Positions 45,901 through 54,282 of a stretch of DNA of 64,000 nt are shown here, piece after piece (positions within the stretch are counted from its first letter, which is position 1; each line of letters begins with the position of its first letter). The notes under the pieces were generated by a model. The model was not told the DNA's origin and made no database searches. It saw only the letters and a program-made list of their open reading frames with translations. The stretch spans positions 62,001 through 126,000 of the forward strand of contig CAZZZL010000007.1 of NCBI GenBank assembly GCA_964658655.1. The letters run 5' to 3'. A program made the translations under genes and the position numbers. Source of the stretch: G963692885 sp964658655 (GTDB lineage Bacteria > Acidobacteriota > Terriglobia > Terriglobales > Acidobacteriaceae).

Positions 45901-46466
45901 CCCGGATTGAGTGACAATATTTGCTGCATCAATTGCTGAAAATGTTCATCGCTCCCGGGATCTCCTTGCCGATCGATCTCAGCGGCGAGCGAATAGATGG
46001 CTTTCAGGTTTTTAGGATTGCGTGTGATTGCCTGTTGGAAGTCCGCAATCGCTCCAGCAGAATTGCCTCGTTCACTTTCCAGCAGACCTGATAAGTAATT
46101 CACCTGGTCATTATCGGGAGCCAGTGAATGTGCCCGCTGCAATCTTTCCGCTGCTGCATCGTAGGTGCGCTGGCGAAGGGCGAGAACGCCCCAGTTAGCC
46201 CATGCAGCAGGTTCACCAGGAGCCAGCTGCGTCGCTTCTGACAGACTGCTGTCAGCCCGCACATCGTCCCCTACCTGGAGCGCCGCGAGGCCCTGATAAA
46301 AGGCTGAAATAAACTTGATATAACCGGCTGATCCGTCTTTAGGCAACTTCGCCGTCGTCCGACAACCCGCCAGCATGAAGCAGATTACAAGACCAGCGAC
46401 ACTTAATGCCTGTGTAGGCAAGCTTCGGTAGCAGCCCTTTTCCCGGAAGCGAAACCAGTACGTCAC
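42951..46466 (-). CDS. Large TPR / FG-GAP lipoprotein with extra C-terminal region (paralogue B)
   Basis: This 1171-residue protein has a lipoprotein signal (MLAGC, Cys35), TPR repeats from about 50 to 230, and then FG-GAP-like repeats whose Asp motifs are partly eroded (DIEADGDLDLLL, DLNGDGNPDAAM, DLDNNGAVDLLF). An ASPIC-like segment around FGIGGEIEMR and ARIFWPNG follows near 650-700. The last 450 residues begin SCPFLFAWDG and match the end of the 1139-residue protein, sharing VDHPEGTE, DERF and a NLEVYWDQ motif. It begins with GTG at 46466 and heads a coupled minus-strand operon with the next two genes. Role unknown. Confidence 0.87.
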   Translation of the reverse strand: MTYWFRFREKGCYRSLPTQALSVAGLVICFMLAGCRTTAKLPKDGSAGYIKFISAFYQGLAALQVGDDVRADSSLSEATQLAPGEPAAWANWGVLALRQRTYDAAAERLQRAHSLAPDNDQVNYLSGLLESERGNSAGAIADFQQAITRNPKNLKAIYSLAAEIDRQGDPGSDEHFQQLMQQILSLNPGNLAALLELSRVTAKRGDSNALREAVAKIEQHSGDWPPQVKQQLAQLQAAAASPDPRSAATRSVFLRNVLMQVPDFRNDLSDLKAQPGEGAQPMTQLLRLTNPSARPAAADTGITFLPAASGSSTEAWTWAGAFYPNGDDAPILAQANAAHLLLASGADLPFPSGGENLQPSADSVLPVDFNYDFKTDIVLAGGGGVRFFRQDSPARFTDVSAATKLPAGVLNAKYTGAWALDIEADGDLDLLLGVRAGPPILLRNNGDGTFTPARPFSGVAGLQQLVWVDLNGDGNPDAAMIDQSGRLHIFLNQRSGKFAETPLPDLQGVKAITVADLGDGAALDLVVVKEDGQILSIFAQNDGKKWSTRQIASVPHPQGTLDGDVHLYAADLDNNGAVDLLFSSKSQSLVWLQDGSGTLQPLAQPISENVFAVADLKSDGRLSLVGLTQDARLSVATNRATQDYRWQIIRPRAKVATGDQRINSFGIGGEIEMRAGLLTQKQPMNGPALHFGLGDAKQADVARIFWPNGSVRAEFNLKADQQIVTEQRLKGSCPFLFAWDGHGMNFVKDSVPWGAAIGLRINALGSAKIAATEEWYKIGRDQLVARDGYYDLRVTGELWETYYYDSMALTAVDHPEGTEIFTDERFDVPAVKLAITKVAEPQPVISATDDGGNDVTAIVSKLDGKYLDNFGRGQYQGVTRDHYVEVELPRTLPANGPTYLIAKGWLHPSDSSVNIAMSQGSAPKPEWLSLEVPDGRGGWRVAKPNLGFPAGRNKICLFDLSGMFTPGAPHRVRLRTNLEVYWDQIEWAQGLPAGGMRVQRIAPESADLHYRGFSTNHQANMSSPEIPDYNHLSGTTQRWRDLEGYYTRFGDVRELLTGIDDRYVVMNAGDEMSLRFAAPPPPPTGWVRDFVIAGDGWIKDGDYNSSYSQTVLPYPYHARRDYDSPPGKLEDDWIYRHHPKDWQTYHTRYITSQGFKNSLVIQSQVKGKAGQ

Positions 46467-46822
46467 GTTGAAACTTTACCTAGTCTCGCTCCTTCATGCT
46501 GCAAGGATCGGATTGGAGAATAAACCTTTAAGGACTGATATCCAGCACTGACAGATGGGCGATCGACACGCCATCCGAGACCGCTCTGCTAACACGGTAA
46601 GAGTATCGTAGGCAGTCTGCCTGAGACTGTCATCCACCGAAGTATGCGTGCAACTATCATCCTTTGGATGGAGGCATGGAAAAAGCGTGACGACATAGTG
46701 AGAGCTGCGGCTAAACTCCTCCCATATTTCGATATCGCCGAGGCAGCTCAGATCCATGCCAACTGATTACTAAACTGATCCCGACCAAGGCGCGCCTCTA
46801 CCTGCGCGAGTGCTGAAATCAC
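46467..46822. other. Divergent intergenic region with an uncertain small reading frame
   Basis: These 356 bases separate the minus-strand TPR/FG-GAP gene from the plus-strand GH92 gene and must hold both promoters. A palindrome AGGCAG-T-CTGCCT lies at 46610-46622. A minus-strand frame at 46494-46757 could encode 87 residues with six cysteines, ending 27 bases before the lipoprotein start, but it lacks a ribosome site and I recognise no family. Nothing else is apparent. Confidence 0.5.
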
Positions 46823-49084
46823 ATGATGCTGAATCCTTACTTACGCGCGGCCGTGCGGGCAAAGTTCTCCACCCTCCTTTCCTGTGCGCGGTGCATGCTG
46901 GCCGGCTACTCCATTGCGGCATCAATCGCTCCACTGCATGCCGCTACCGAACCCATCGACTCGGTCAATGCTTACATCGGCTCTGGCAGCGGGTCAGTTG
47001 GGTATGGCGGCATGATGCCCTTTGTCGTCGAGCCATTTGGTATGACCAGTTGGACACCGCAGACGCGTCAGAATAAGTTAAGCGTCGTTTCCTACAAGTA
47101 TGAGGACCCGGCAATCTCCGGCTTCATGGGCACGCATCAGCCGGCCATCTGGATGGGCGATTACGGCTATGTCACCCTGATGCCGGAGATCGATAGCCTC
47201 AAGCTCAATCCTGAATCCCGACAACTGCCGTTCAAGCATTCCGACGAAGTGGCAGGACCGGATTACTACTCCGTCAAAATGGACGCTGGCGCTTCCCGCA
47301 CCATTCGCACCGAGATGACTGCGACGGACCATTGCGCTTATCTTCGCTTCACCTTTCCAGCCAACGCTTCATCGAGCATTGTGGTGGAAGCCTCGCGTCC
47401 GGGCACAGCCGGCCAGGCCATCGCTAATCGCGCGGAACACGAAATCACCGGCTACAACCCTGAGCGTGTCGACAGGGATCTGGGTCCGGTGGCGCTGCCA
47501 AAGTTCAAGGGCTACTTTGTCATCCAGTTCAACAAGCCCTTCAAGTCAGCCAGCCAGTATGGCGACCCGGCCAATCCATCTGCCGGTCCCATCGGCGCTG
47601 TAGCAACCTTTGTAACCAAAGATGGCGAACAGATCGAAGCAAGAATAGGCACATCCTTTATCAGCCTGGAACAGGCGCGTAAAAATCTGCATGCCGAGAT
47701 CACCTCGTGGGACTTTGCTGCCACGCGGCGAGCCCTGCGCACCAACTGGAATAACAAACTCGGCCAGATCACCATGGACGGCGCAACTGAAGACCAGCGC
47801 AAAATCTTCTATACCGCCGTCTATCATGCCCTGCTTTATCCGCGGAACATGACAGAACAAGGCCACTATTACAGCGGTTTTGATGACAACATTCACACCG
47901 GCGAAAGCTACACCGATTACTCCATCTGGGATATTTTCCGCTGCGAATGGAGTTTCCTGACCCTCATGGCGCCCGAGCGTATCGGCGGCATGACGCAGGC
48001 CTTATTGCAGGATTATCAGGAGGGCGGCTGGATGCCCACGTGGCCCAACCCTTCCTACACCAACATCATGATCGCCACGCATGCGGACTCGCTCGTCGCC
48101 GAAGCAACAGCCAAGCATTTCAAAGGATTCGATCCACAACTCGCCTACGCTGCCGTCTACAAAGACGCCATGACGCCGCCCGATGACGACACAAAACTTC
48201 GATGGCATGACCGCGAGCCACACACTCCCTACGAAGCCCGGGCAGGCCTTACTTATCTGAAACAGCTGGGCTATATTCCGGTCGACAAGACCGACGAAGC
48301 CGCATCGAGTACGCTCGAAGATGCCTATGACGACTGGTGCGTCGCGCAGATGGCCAGGTCCTTAGGCAAGACGAGTGACTATGACTTCTTCCTCAAGCGT
48401 TCACAGAACTACAAGCACCTCTTCAATCGACAGATCGGTCTGATGCAGGGCAAGAACTCCGACGGCTCCTGGGCTGACCTTAGTCAAGGATGGACGGAAG
48501 GCGATACCTGGGTCTACTCCTGGGCCGTCATGCATGACATTCCCGGCCTGTTGCAGTTGATGGGCGGTCGAGACAAGTACAACGCCAAACTCGATGAATA
48601 TTTTGCCCGCGGCCACAAAAAACATGGAAACGAGCCAAGCCACCATTACGGTTACTTATACGACTACAGTGGGCAGGCATGGAAGACACAGGCCATAGTT
48701 CGCCAGATTGCTGCGAAAGAATATGCGAATCAGCCTTCCGGCCTGGACGGGGACGATGACTGCGGACAGATGTCAGCGTGGTACATCTTCACGGCGCTCG
48801 GCTTCTATCCAGTCAATCCCGCATCGGGCGACTATATGATCGGCAGTCCGCTGTTCACGCGCGCGACCTTGCATCTGGCAGATGGCAAGCACTTCACGGT
48901 CCTCGCCGAAAATAATTCTTCTACGAACGTTTACATTCAATCCGCCACACTGGATGGTAAGCCTCTGACCAAACCGGTGCTCCGTTATGACGACATTGTG
49001 CGTGGCTCGACACTCAAACTCGTCATGGGACCGCAGCCATCAAAATGGGGCGCAGACTGGAACCCCTCACCGCTCATTCCTTAA
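46823..49084 (+). CDS. GH92 family alpha-mannosidase
   Basis: This exported exo-alpha-mannosidase trims mannose from glycans such as N-glycan or fungal mannan. The 753-residue product has an N-terminal signal (cleavage near LHA-ATEP, residue 40), then the GH92 N-terminal beta-domain starting with VNAYIGSGSG and a helical barrel. Catalytic-site blocks are clear: GNEPSHHYGYLYDYSGQ near residue 602 (general acid Glu) and GDDDCGQMSAWYIF near 640 (base Asp region), followed by NPASGDYMIGSPLF. The ATG at 46823 is followed at once by a second ATG. It leads the glycan-use region. Confidence 0.95.
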   Translation: MMLNPYLRAAVRAKFSTLLSCARCMLAGYSIAASIAPLHAATEPIDSVNAYIGSGSGSVGYGGMMPFVVEPFGMTSWTPQTRQNKLSVVSYKYEDPAISGFMGTHQPAIWMGDYGYVTLMPEIDSLKLNPESRQLPFKHSDEVAGPDYYSVKMDAGASRTIRTEMTATDHCAYLRFTFPANASSSIVVEASRPGTAGQAIANRAEHEITGYNPERVDRDLGPVALPKFKGYFVIQFNKPFKSASQYGDPANPSAGPIGAVATFVTKDGEQIEARIGTSFISLEQARKNLHAEITSWDFAATRRALRTNWNNKLGQITMDGATEDQRKIFYTAVYHALLYPRNMTEQGHYYSGFDDNIHTGESYTDYSIWDIFRCEWSFLTLMAPERIGGMTQALLQDYQEGGWMPTWPNPSYTNIMIATHADSLVAEATAKHFKGFDPQLAYAAVYKDAMTPPDDDTKLRWHDREPHTPYEARAGLTYLKQLGYIPVDKTDEAASSTLEDAYDDWCVAQMARSLGKTSDYDFFLKRSQNYKHLFNRQIGLMQGKNSDGSWADLSQGWTEGDTWVYSWAVMHDIPGLLQLMGGRDKYNAKLDEYFARGHKKHGNEPSHHYGYLYDYSGQAWKTQAIVRQIAAKEYANQPSGLDGDDDCGQMSAWYIFTALGFYPVNPASGDYMIGSPLFTRATLHLADGKHFTVLAENNSSTNVYIQSATLDGKPLTKPVLRYDDIVRGSTLKLVMGPQPSKWGADWNPSPLIP

Positions 49085-49089
49085 GCGGT
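49069..49089. terminator. Candidate bidirectional hairpin over shared TTAA stop codons
   Basis: ACCGCT (49069-49074) and AGCGGT (49084-49089) form a perfect 6-base stem with a 9-base loop. The loop holds TTAA at 49081-49084, whose two strands provide the stop codons of both convergent genes (GH92 and xylulokinase). There is no T-run, so termination strength is uncertain. Confidence 0.35.
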
Positions 49090-50550
49090 TGCGTTTCTCA
49101 GCGCTGGATACAGACGACGATAGCGCGGATACGCTTCCCGCATCACTTCACCATCGACTGGCTTGATCACGTCAGCAACACGGATCGTCGCCGCACACGC
49201 TGCCTGCACAGAAGGCCACGCATCGACGCCGGTTCCGGCCAGCAGCGCGGCGCCGAAAGCACCACCCTCTTCAGCTTCCAGCAACTCGACTGGATGGTTG
49301 TAGACGTCGGCCTGAATCTGCCGCCAGAGCGACCCGCGCGCACCACCACCCCCCAGACGGATGCTTTCGACCGGGATGCCGAGTTCGGCGAAAAGCGTGA
49401 ACGAGTCCTTGAGACTGAACGCAACGCCTTCAAGCACGGCACGGACGAAATGTCCCAGCGTGTGCGAAGCAGAGATGCCGACAAACGCGGCTCGTGCCGA
49501 AGGATCAAGGTGTGGCGTCCGCTCTCCGAAAAGATAGGGCAGCCAGAACATGCCGTCCGACCCCGCCCGCACGGTTGCAGCCAGTGCCGTCAGTTCGTCA
49601 TAAGTCCTGTCGGGTGCGAAGGTGTCGCGCACATAGCGAAGGCTCAAGCCCGCTCCATTCGTCACACCCATCACGTGCCACAGACCAGGAGCCGCATGGC
49701 AGAAGGTATGCAGTCTGCCTCTGGGATCCTTCGTCGGCGTCGCGGTCGAAGCGAACACTACGCCGGAGGTCCCGATGGTTGCCGAGACCGAGCCCGGTTC
49801 GAGAATGCCCATGCCCACTGCGCCTGCTCCCTGGTCACCCGAACCCGCGACAACGGGCGTACCCGCAGCGAGACCAGTCGCACTATGAGCATCTTCCGTC
49901 ACGCGCGCACACACCTCGGGTCCCTCGAAGAGTCGCGGCAGCCAGGCAATCGGTATTCCAGCAGCCTCTGCTACCTCGCTGGACCAGCGCCGATGCGTCA
50001 CATCCAGCAGCAATGTTCCTGAGGCTTCCTGCATGTCCATCGAGTATTCGCCAGTGAGTCGAAAACGTACGTAGTCCTTGGGGCAAAGCACGTGCCTGAT
50101 CCTCGCAAAGATCGCCGGCTGGTGTTCGCGCACCCATAGCAGTTTGGTCAGTGTGAAATTTGGCAGTGCCGGGTTGCAGGTCAGCTCAATGAGCCGCTCA
50201 TAGCCGATCGTCTCCGTAAGCCAGTCGCACTGCGGCTGGGTTCTCTGGTCGCACCAGATGAGCGCGGGACGCAGTACCTTTCCGTCGCCGTCGAGCATCA
50301 CGCAGCCGTGCATCTGACCCGTCAGCCCCACCGATTCAACGACGCGCCCCTCATTCACCGCCCACTTCACGACACCGCGGATGGCAATCTGCGCGGCCCG
50401 CCACCAGTCGTGTGGATCCTGTTCAGCCCAGCCGATCTCAGCTGATTGCATTGCGGCATGTTCTGCCGATTCCGATGCAACCACCCGCCCGTCCCTGTCG
50501 ACCAGGATGGCCCGTGTGCCGCCAGTACCTACATCCACACCCAGAAACAT
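49081..50550 (-). CDS. xylB: Xylulokinase (FGGY carbohydrate kinase)
   Basis: This enzyme phosphorylates D-xylulose, feeding the pentose phosphate pathway. The 489-residue product starts with the FGGY ATP motif (GVDVGTGGTRAILVD) and shows QSAEIGWAEQDPHDWW, SVGLTGQMHG and IWCDQRTQPQ near the N-terminus. In the C-terminal domain are SGDQGAGAVGMG and GGGARGSLWRQIQADV. The length and the GQMHG motif fit XylB better than glycerol or gluconate kinase. It is divergent from the sugar permease gene and converges on the GH92 gene. Confidence 0.9.
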   Translation of the reverse strand: MFLGVDVGTGGTRAILVDRDGRVVASESAEHAAMQSAEIGWAEQDPHDWWRAAQIAIRGVVKWAVNEGRVVESVGLTGQMHGCVMLDGDGKVLRPALIWCDQRTQPQCDWLTETIGYERLIELTCNPALPNFTLTKLLWVREHQPAIFARIRHVLCPKDYVRFRLTGEYSMDMQEASGTLLLDVTHRRWSSEVAEAAGIPIAWLPRLFEGPEVCARVTEDAHSATGLAAGTPVVAGSGDQGAGAVGMGILEPGSVSATIGTSGVVFASTATPTKDPRGRLHTFCHAAPGLWHVMGVTNGAGLSLRYVRDTFAPDRTYDELTALAATVRAGSDGMFWLPYLFGERTPHLDPSARAAFVGISASHTLGHFVRAVLEGVAFSLKDSFTLFAELGIPVESIRLGGGGARGSLWRQIQADVYNHPVELLEAEEGGAFGAALLAGTGVDAWPSVQAACAATIRVADVIKPVDGEVMREAYPRYRRLYPALRNATA

Positions 50551-50721
50551 AATCGTCCTCTTTAAATCGCTTTAGCGCCGGAACCATATTCGCAGAAGAC
50601 CGCCTCGACACGCAGCATTTCAGGAATTTATCCGCCGGAAGGGCGCTCGAACTGCGTAAGATAAGTACCAGCAAATTCAGACTTCATCCGCTGCAATCAT
50701 CACCCTCAGGAATTCCAGACA

Positions 50722-52017
50722 ATGGCATCGATCTCCGCAGAATCGGCAGCGCGTATACAAGCAGGTGGTAATCCGAAAAGCTATACAGTCCCCCTGATCC
50801 TGATGGTGTCGCTCTACTTCGGCATCGGCTTTATTACCTCGCTCAATGACATCCTGGTACCGCATTTCAAGCTCGCCTTTCATCTGACCAACGTGCTGGC
50901 ACTGCTGGTCCAGATGTGTTTTTTCGGCGCCTATTTCGTCATGTCCGTTCCCTCCGGATGGATTATCGGTCGCATTGGTTCCAAAGCCGGGATCGCCGCC
51001 GCCCTGCTCACCATGTGCGTGGGATTATTGCTCTTCCTGCCTGCATCTATCCTCATCTCCTATCCACTCTTTCTTTTCGCACTTTTTGTTGTCGGAAGCG
51101 GACTGGCGCTTCTGCAGGTCGCCATCAATCCATATGTGGGAGCACTCGGAAAGCCGGAGACGGCTTCAGCCCGGCTCAATCTCTGCGGTTTTTTAAACTC
51201 CTTCGCGACCACGATTGCCCCACTCCTTGGCGCGGCCTTCATCTTTGTCGCAGAAGGCGCCACAACCTTCCAGTTGCTTCACTCGGTGCGCGTCCCCTAC
51301 CTGCTCCTCGCACTTGCAGCTTTCCTGATGGCTGCAATCGTGTGGCGGGTTCATCTGCCTGACCTCATCGAGAAGGCGACAGACACCACCTCGGTCGACC
51401 TGGCAACCGGTAAGACCAGCGCCTGGCAGTTCCGCAACCTTCGCTACGGTGCTGCTGCAATTTTTTTCTACGTGGGCGCGGAAGTCGCCATCGGCAGCGT
51501 CATGATCAACTTTCTGGGCCAGCCGGAAATGGGCAGCATGCCCCATGAAGTAGCAGCGAAGTACGTGTCCCTTTATTGGGGAGGCGCCATGGTCGCTCGC
51601 CTTATCGGCTTCTTCGCTATGCAGAAGATCAACGCCAGGAATGCACTGGCCTTTGTCGCGATACTTGGCACCATTGCCGTCACCCTGACCATCTTCGGCC
51701 ACGGTCCCCTGGCTCTGTGGGCGATTGTGTCCTGCGGCCTCTTCAACTCGGTGATGTGGCCATGCATTTTTCCCATGTCCGTCGAAGGGCTCGGCCGCTT
51801 CACCAGCCAGGGTTCCGGCATCCTCGTCACCATGGTCGTGGGCGGTGCCCTCATTCCCGAGGCACAGGGATGGCTCGCCGACCATTACGGCTATCAGCAC
51901 AGCTATGCTGTTGTCCTCATCTGTTACCTCTACGTCCTGTTCTTTGCGATCAGTGGTTATCGCAAACAGGAGATAGGTGTCGACGCCTCGGAAAGTCTGC
52001 CGCCCGCCGTCGCATAA
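50722..52017 (+). CDS. Sugar permease of the MFS superfamily, FucP-like
   Basis: This 431-residue inner-membrane transporter has about 12 hydrophobic segments. It resembles the fucose/glucose-galactose proton symporter group: ITSLNDILVPHFK in the first helix region, FFGAYFVMSVPSGWIIGRIGSKAG after helix 2, and LQVAINPYVGALGKPETASARLNL near residues 130-155. The sugar cannot be told; xylulokinase, GlcNAc-like kinase and isomerase genes nearby suggest a released monosaccharide. The ATG at 50722 has a CAGGAA site upstream. Confidence 0.9.
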   Translation: MASISAESAARIQAGGNPKSYTVPLILMVSLYFGIGFITSLNDILVPHFKLAFHLTNVLALLVQMCFFGAYFVMSVPSGWIIGRIGSKAGIAAALLTMCVGLLLFLPASILISYPLFLFALFVVGSGLALLQVAINPYVGALGKPETASARLNLCGFLNSFATTIAPLLGAAFIFVAEGATTFQLLHSVRVPYLLLALAAFLMAAIVWRVHLPDLIEKATDTTSVDLATGKTSAWQFRNLRYGAAAIFFYVGAEVAIGSVMINFLGQPEMGSMPHEVAAKYVSLYWGGAMVARLIGFFAMQKINARNALAFVAILGTIAVTLTIFGHGPLALWAIVSCGLFNSVMWPCIFPMSVEGLGRFTSQGSGILVTMVVGGALIPEAQGWLADHYGYQHSYAVVLICYLYVLFFAISGYRKQEIGVDASESLPPAVA

Positions 52018-52078
52018 TCGCGAATTAGTACCATCGCAAAAGCCCCGGTGTCTCTTCGACATACGGGTCTTTGTATTG

Positions 52079-52093
52079 CCTGCAAACTGCAGG
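52079..52093. terminator. Small hairpin between convergent permease and GH18 genes
   Basis: CCTGCA-AAC-TGCAGG is a perfect 6-base stem with a 3-base loop in the 80-base gap between the two stop codons. It could act as a bidirectional terminator, although no T-run follows. Confidence 0.35.
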
Positions 52094-52097
52094 GCCA

Positions 52098-53231
52098 CTA
52101 CTCTTTTCGCGAAGGAATAGTCGACCAGATCTCCGGATCTTCCTCGCCCAGCACCCACGCGCAAATTCCCTGCAATCCACTCTCTTGTGCCAGTCGATAA
52201 CGATCGGCGAACGCCCGCTTATCTGTAAAGAAAATCCACTCGCGCATCTGGTCGCGGTAAAAGTAGAACCACGGCGTATGGTCTTCCTCATCCCACTGCA
52301 GATGACCACCATACGTGTCCCGAAGAAATGCAGCATTCGGCTCTGAAATATATTCGGCCGTAATGTTCGGCTTCTTCACCTTCTCACTTAGTCCTGGATC
52401 ACCCGTGTACCAGTGATAGCCGTACAGGGCTATACCGAGTGACAACTTCTCTTTCGGTACCATGGTCAAGGCGTAAGCAAGGTTCTGGTTGGTCCACGTC
52501 CATCCGCCAACCGGCCCCGGCGCAGTCCAGCGGGTATGCTGGTCATACGTCATCAGGCAGAGCAGGTCGACAGATTCGCCCAGCGCCTTCAAATCAAATG
52601 CGCCGCGCCACTCTTCGAATATCCATTTCGCGAATGGCTGATGCCCTGCATGGCCCGGCGCGTTCGGAACCACCGCAATCTCCAATTGCAGATGCTCCTT
52701 GTGGAGAGCTGCAGCAGTAGTCTTCACAGCTGCCGACAACGCATCGCGATCCGTCCACATGATGTCCTCCAGATCAAACTGAAAACCGTCGTAGCCGTTC
52801 TCTTTGCACTCGCGAATCAGTGCATTGTTCATCTCCGCTTGCGCCTTGGTATCCGACAACAGCAGGTGCACCGCATCTTTGTCGAAGAGCGCAACGATCG
52901 GCACCACAGATACGTGAGACTTCTTCGCTGCCGCGAGCACAACCGGGTCGGCTTCTCCCCACACCATCCCTGCCGCGTCGACGCTGTACCACGTGGGCAC
53001 GAGGATATCCACCTGGTTCCTGTGTGCCAGAAAATCATGCGCTCCACTCGCACCATCCTGCATGTAAAACATCGTCTTTACGGAATGGGCGGGCGCCTGC
53101 TGGGCACTCGCACCGTAAGTTAGAAGGCCACACACGGAAAAGCATAAGAGCGCTTTCACCGCATGGTTACGGACTGCAACAATTAAACCGGGCGCGCTCG
53201 ACGATAAGGCAGAAGACGGAGGGAATGGCAT
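52098..53231 (-). CDS. Secreted GH18 family glycoside hydrolase
   Basis: GH18 enzymes cut beta-1,4-GlcNAc linkages in chitin or the chitobiose core of N-glycans. The 377-residue product has an export signal (about residues 20-44, ending ASA-QQA) and a TIM barrel with the DxxDxDxE-type catalytic motif at 148-155 (DGFQFDLE), where Glu155 is the acid. Downstream are LLCLMTYDQHTRW and LGIALYGYHWY, as in the spore-hydrolase/chitinase subgroup. I chose the ATG at 53231; a TTG at 53249 extends the frame. No chitin-binding module is visible, so an N-glycan or peptidoglycan-fragment role is possible. Confidence 0.88.
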   Translation of the reverse strand: MPFPPSSALSSSAPGLIVAVRNHAVKALLCFSVCGLLTYGASAQQAPAHSVKTMFYMQDGASGAHDFLAHRNQVDILVPTWYSVDAAGMVWGEADPVVLAAAKKSHVSVVPIVALFDKDAVHLLLSDTKAQAEMNNALIRECKENGYDGFQFDLEDIMWTDRDALSAAVKTTAAALHKEHLQLEIAVVPNAPGHAGHQPFAKWIFEEWRGAFDLKALGESVDLLCLMTYDQHTRWTAPGPVGGWTWTNQNLAYALTMVPKEKLSLGIALYGYHWYTGDPGLSEKVKKPNITAEYISEPNAAFLRDTYGGHLQWDEEDHTPWFYFYRDQMREWIFFTDKRAFADRYRLAQESGLQGICAWVLGEEDPEIWSTIPSRKE

Positions 53232-53338
53232 GGCTAGAGAATCGGACAAACCAGCATTTTCTGCAAGCTGAAGTCAGACTTGCCGAACCAGCATAGTAGT
53301 CTCGAAGAGAAGTTAGAATCGCGGAGGAAAAGCAGTCG

Positions 53339-54256
53339 ATGAGTTTTTTTCTGGCAGTGGACGCAGGCGGTACCAAGACCGATTACGCGCTGGTCGACGA
53401 CACCCGGGTCCTGGCGCGGGTCCGTACCGGTACCATCAAGCGCATGCGTACAGACTCGTCCACTGCCTTGAAAAATCTCGACCAGGCCTTTCATGACCTG
53501 ACGGATTCCAGCGGCGTTTCGATGCATCAGATCAACCGCACCTGCATTGGTGCCGCTGGCAATACTGTTCCCCTCGTGCACGACTTCTACATGAGCGAAT
53601 TCACTACCAGGGTTTCTGGTGAAGTGATTGTCGTGAATGACGTGGACATCGCACTGGACGCGGCCTTCAGCGGCAAGCCAGGCGTACTGGTCCTGGCGGG
53701 AACAGGCTCGAATGTGGCGGGTCGCAAGGAAGATGGCACTGTGACGACGGCCGGCGGCTGGGGTCCAGCTCTCGCAGATCAGGGCTCCGGACATCGCATC
53801 GGCCATGAAGGCCTGCGCGCGGCATTCATGGCCATAGATGAAGGTGAACCGACGACCCTCACCGAATCCATCCTGAACTTCTGGCACCTTCATTCCATCG
53901 ACGATCTTGTCGACTACGCGAACCGTACACCCGCTCCGGATTTTTCCGCCCTTACCAAACTGGTCGTTCAGTGCGCAGACGCTGGTGACGCAGTCGCTCG
54001 CCGTGCGTTGGAGCGTGAAGGCCACGAGCTGGCACACCTGGCGACACTGATCATTCACCGGCTGCGCGGCAGTTCACAAAACACCAGCTGGATTCCATCG
54101 GTCGCCTTCGCAGGAAGTATCTGTGAGAACGTAGCGGCGGTACGCGGCGTCATGATCGGAAAGCTTGACGAAAACTTCCCCGGCATCCAGACCCTGCCCG
54201 GAGTCGTTGATCCTATTGCAGGGGCAATCTGGCGCGCGCGTTCAGGCGGCAAATAA
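53339..54256 (+). CDS. BadF/BadG-family sugar kinase, N-acetylglucosamine kinase-like
   Basis: This 305-residue cytoplasmic kinase has the ASKHA ATP motif DAGGTKTDYA at 8-17, a second phosphate loop AGTGSNVAG near residue 121, and GGWGPALADQGSGHRIG near 138-154, the block typical of the eukaryotic-type N-acetylglucosamine kinase group. It would phosphorylate GlcNAc or a related amino sugar released by the GH18 and GH20 enzymes. It is divergent from GH18 and converges on the DeoR gene. Confidence 0.87.
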   Translation: MSFFLAVDAGGTKTDYALVDDTRVLARVRTGTIKRMRTDSSTALKNLDQAFHDLTDSSGVSMHQINRTCIGAAGNTVPLVHDFYMSEFTTRVSGEVIVVNDVDIALDAAFSGKPGVLVLAGTGSNVAGRKEDGTVTTAGGWGPALADQGSGHRIGHEGLRAAFMAIDEGEPTTLTESILNFWHLHSIDDLVDYANRTPAPDFSALTKLVVQCADAGDAVARRALEREGHELAHLATLIIHRLRGSSQNTSWIPSVAFAGSICENVAAVRGVMIGKLDENFPGIQTLPGVVDPIAGAIWRARSGGK

Positions 54257-54282
54257 CTGCCGGGCTTGTTCAATGGTTTTCT

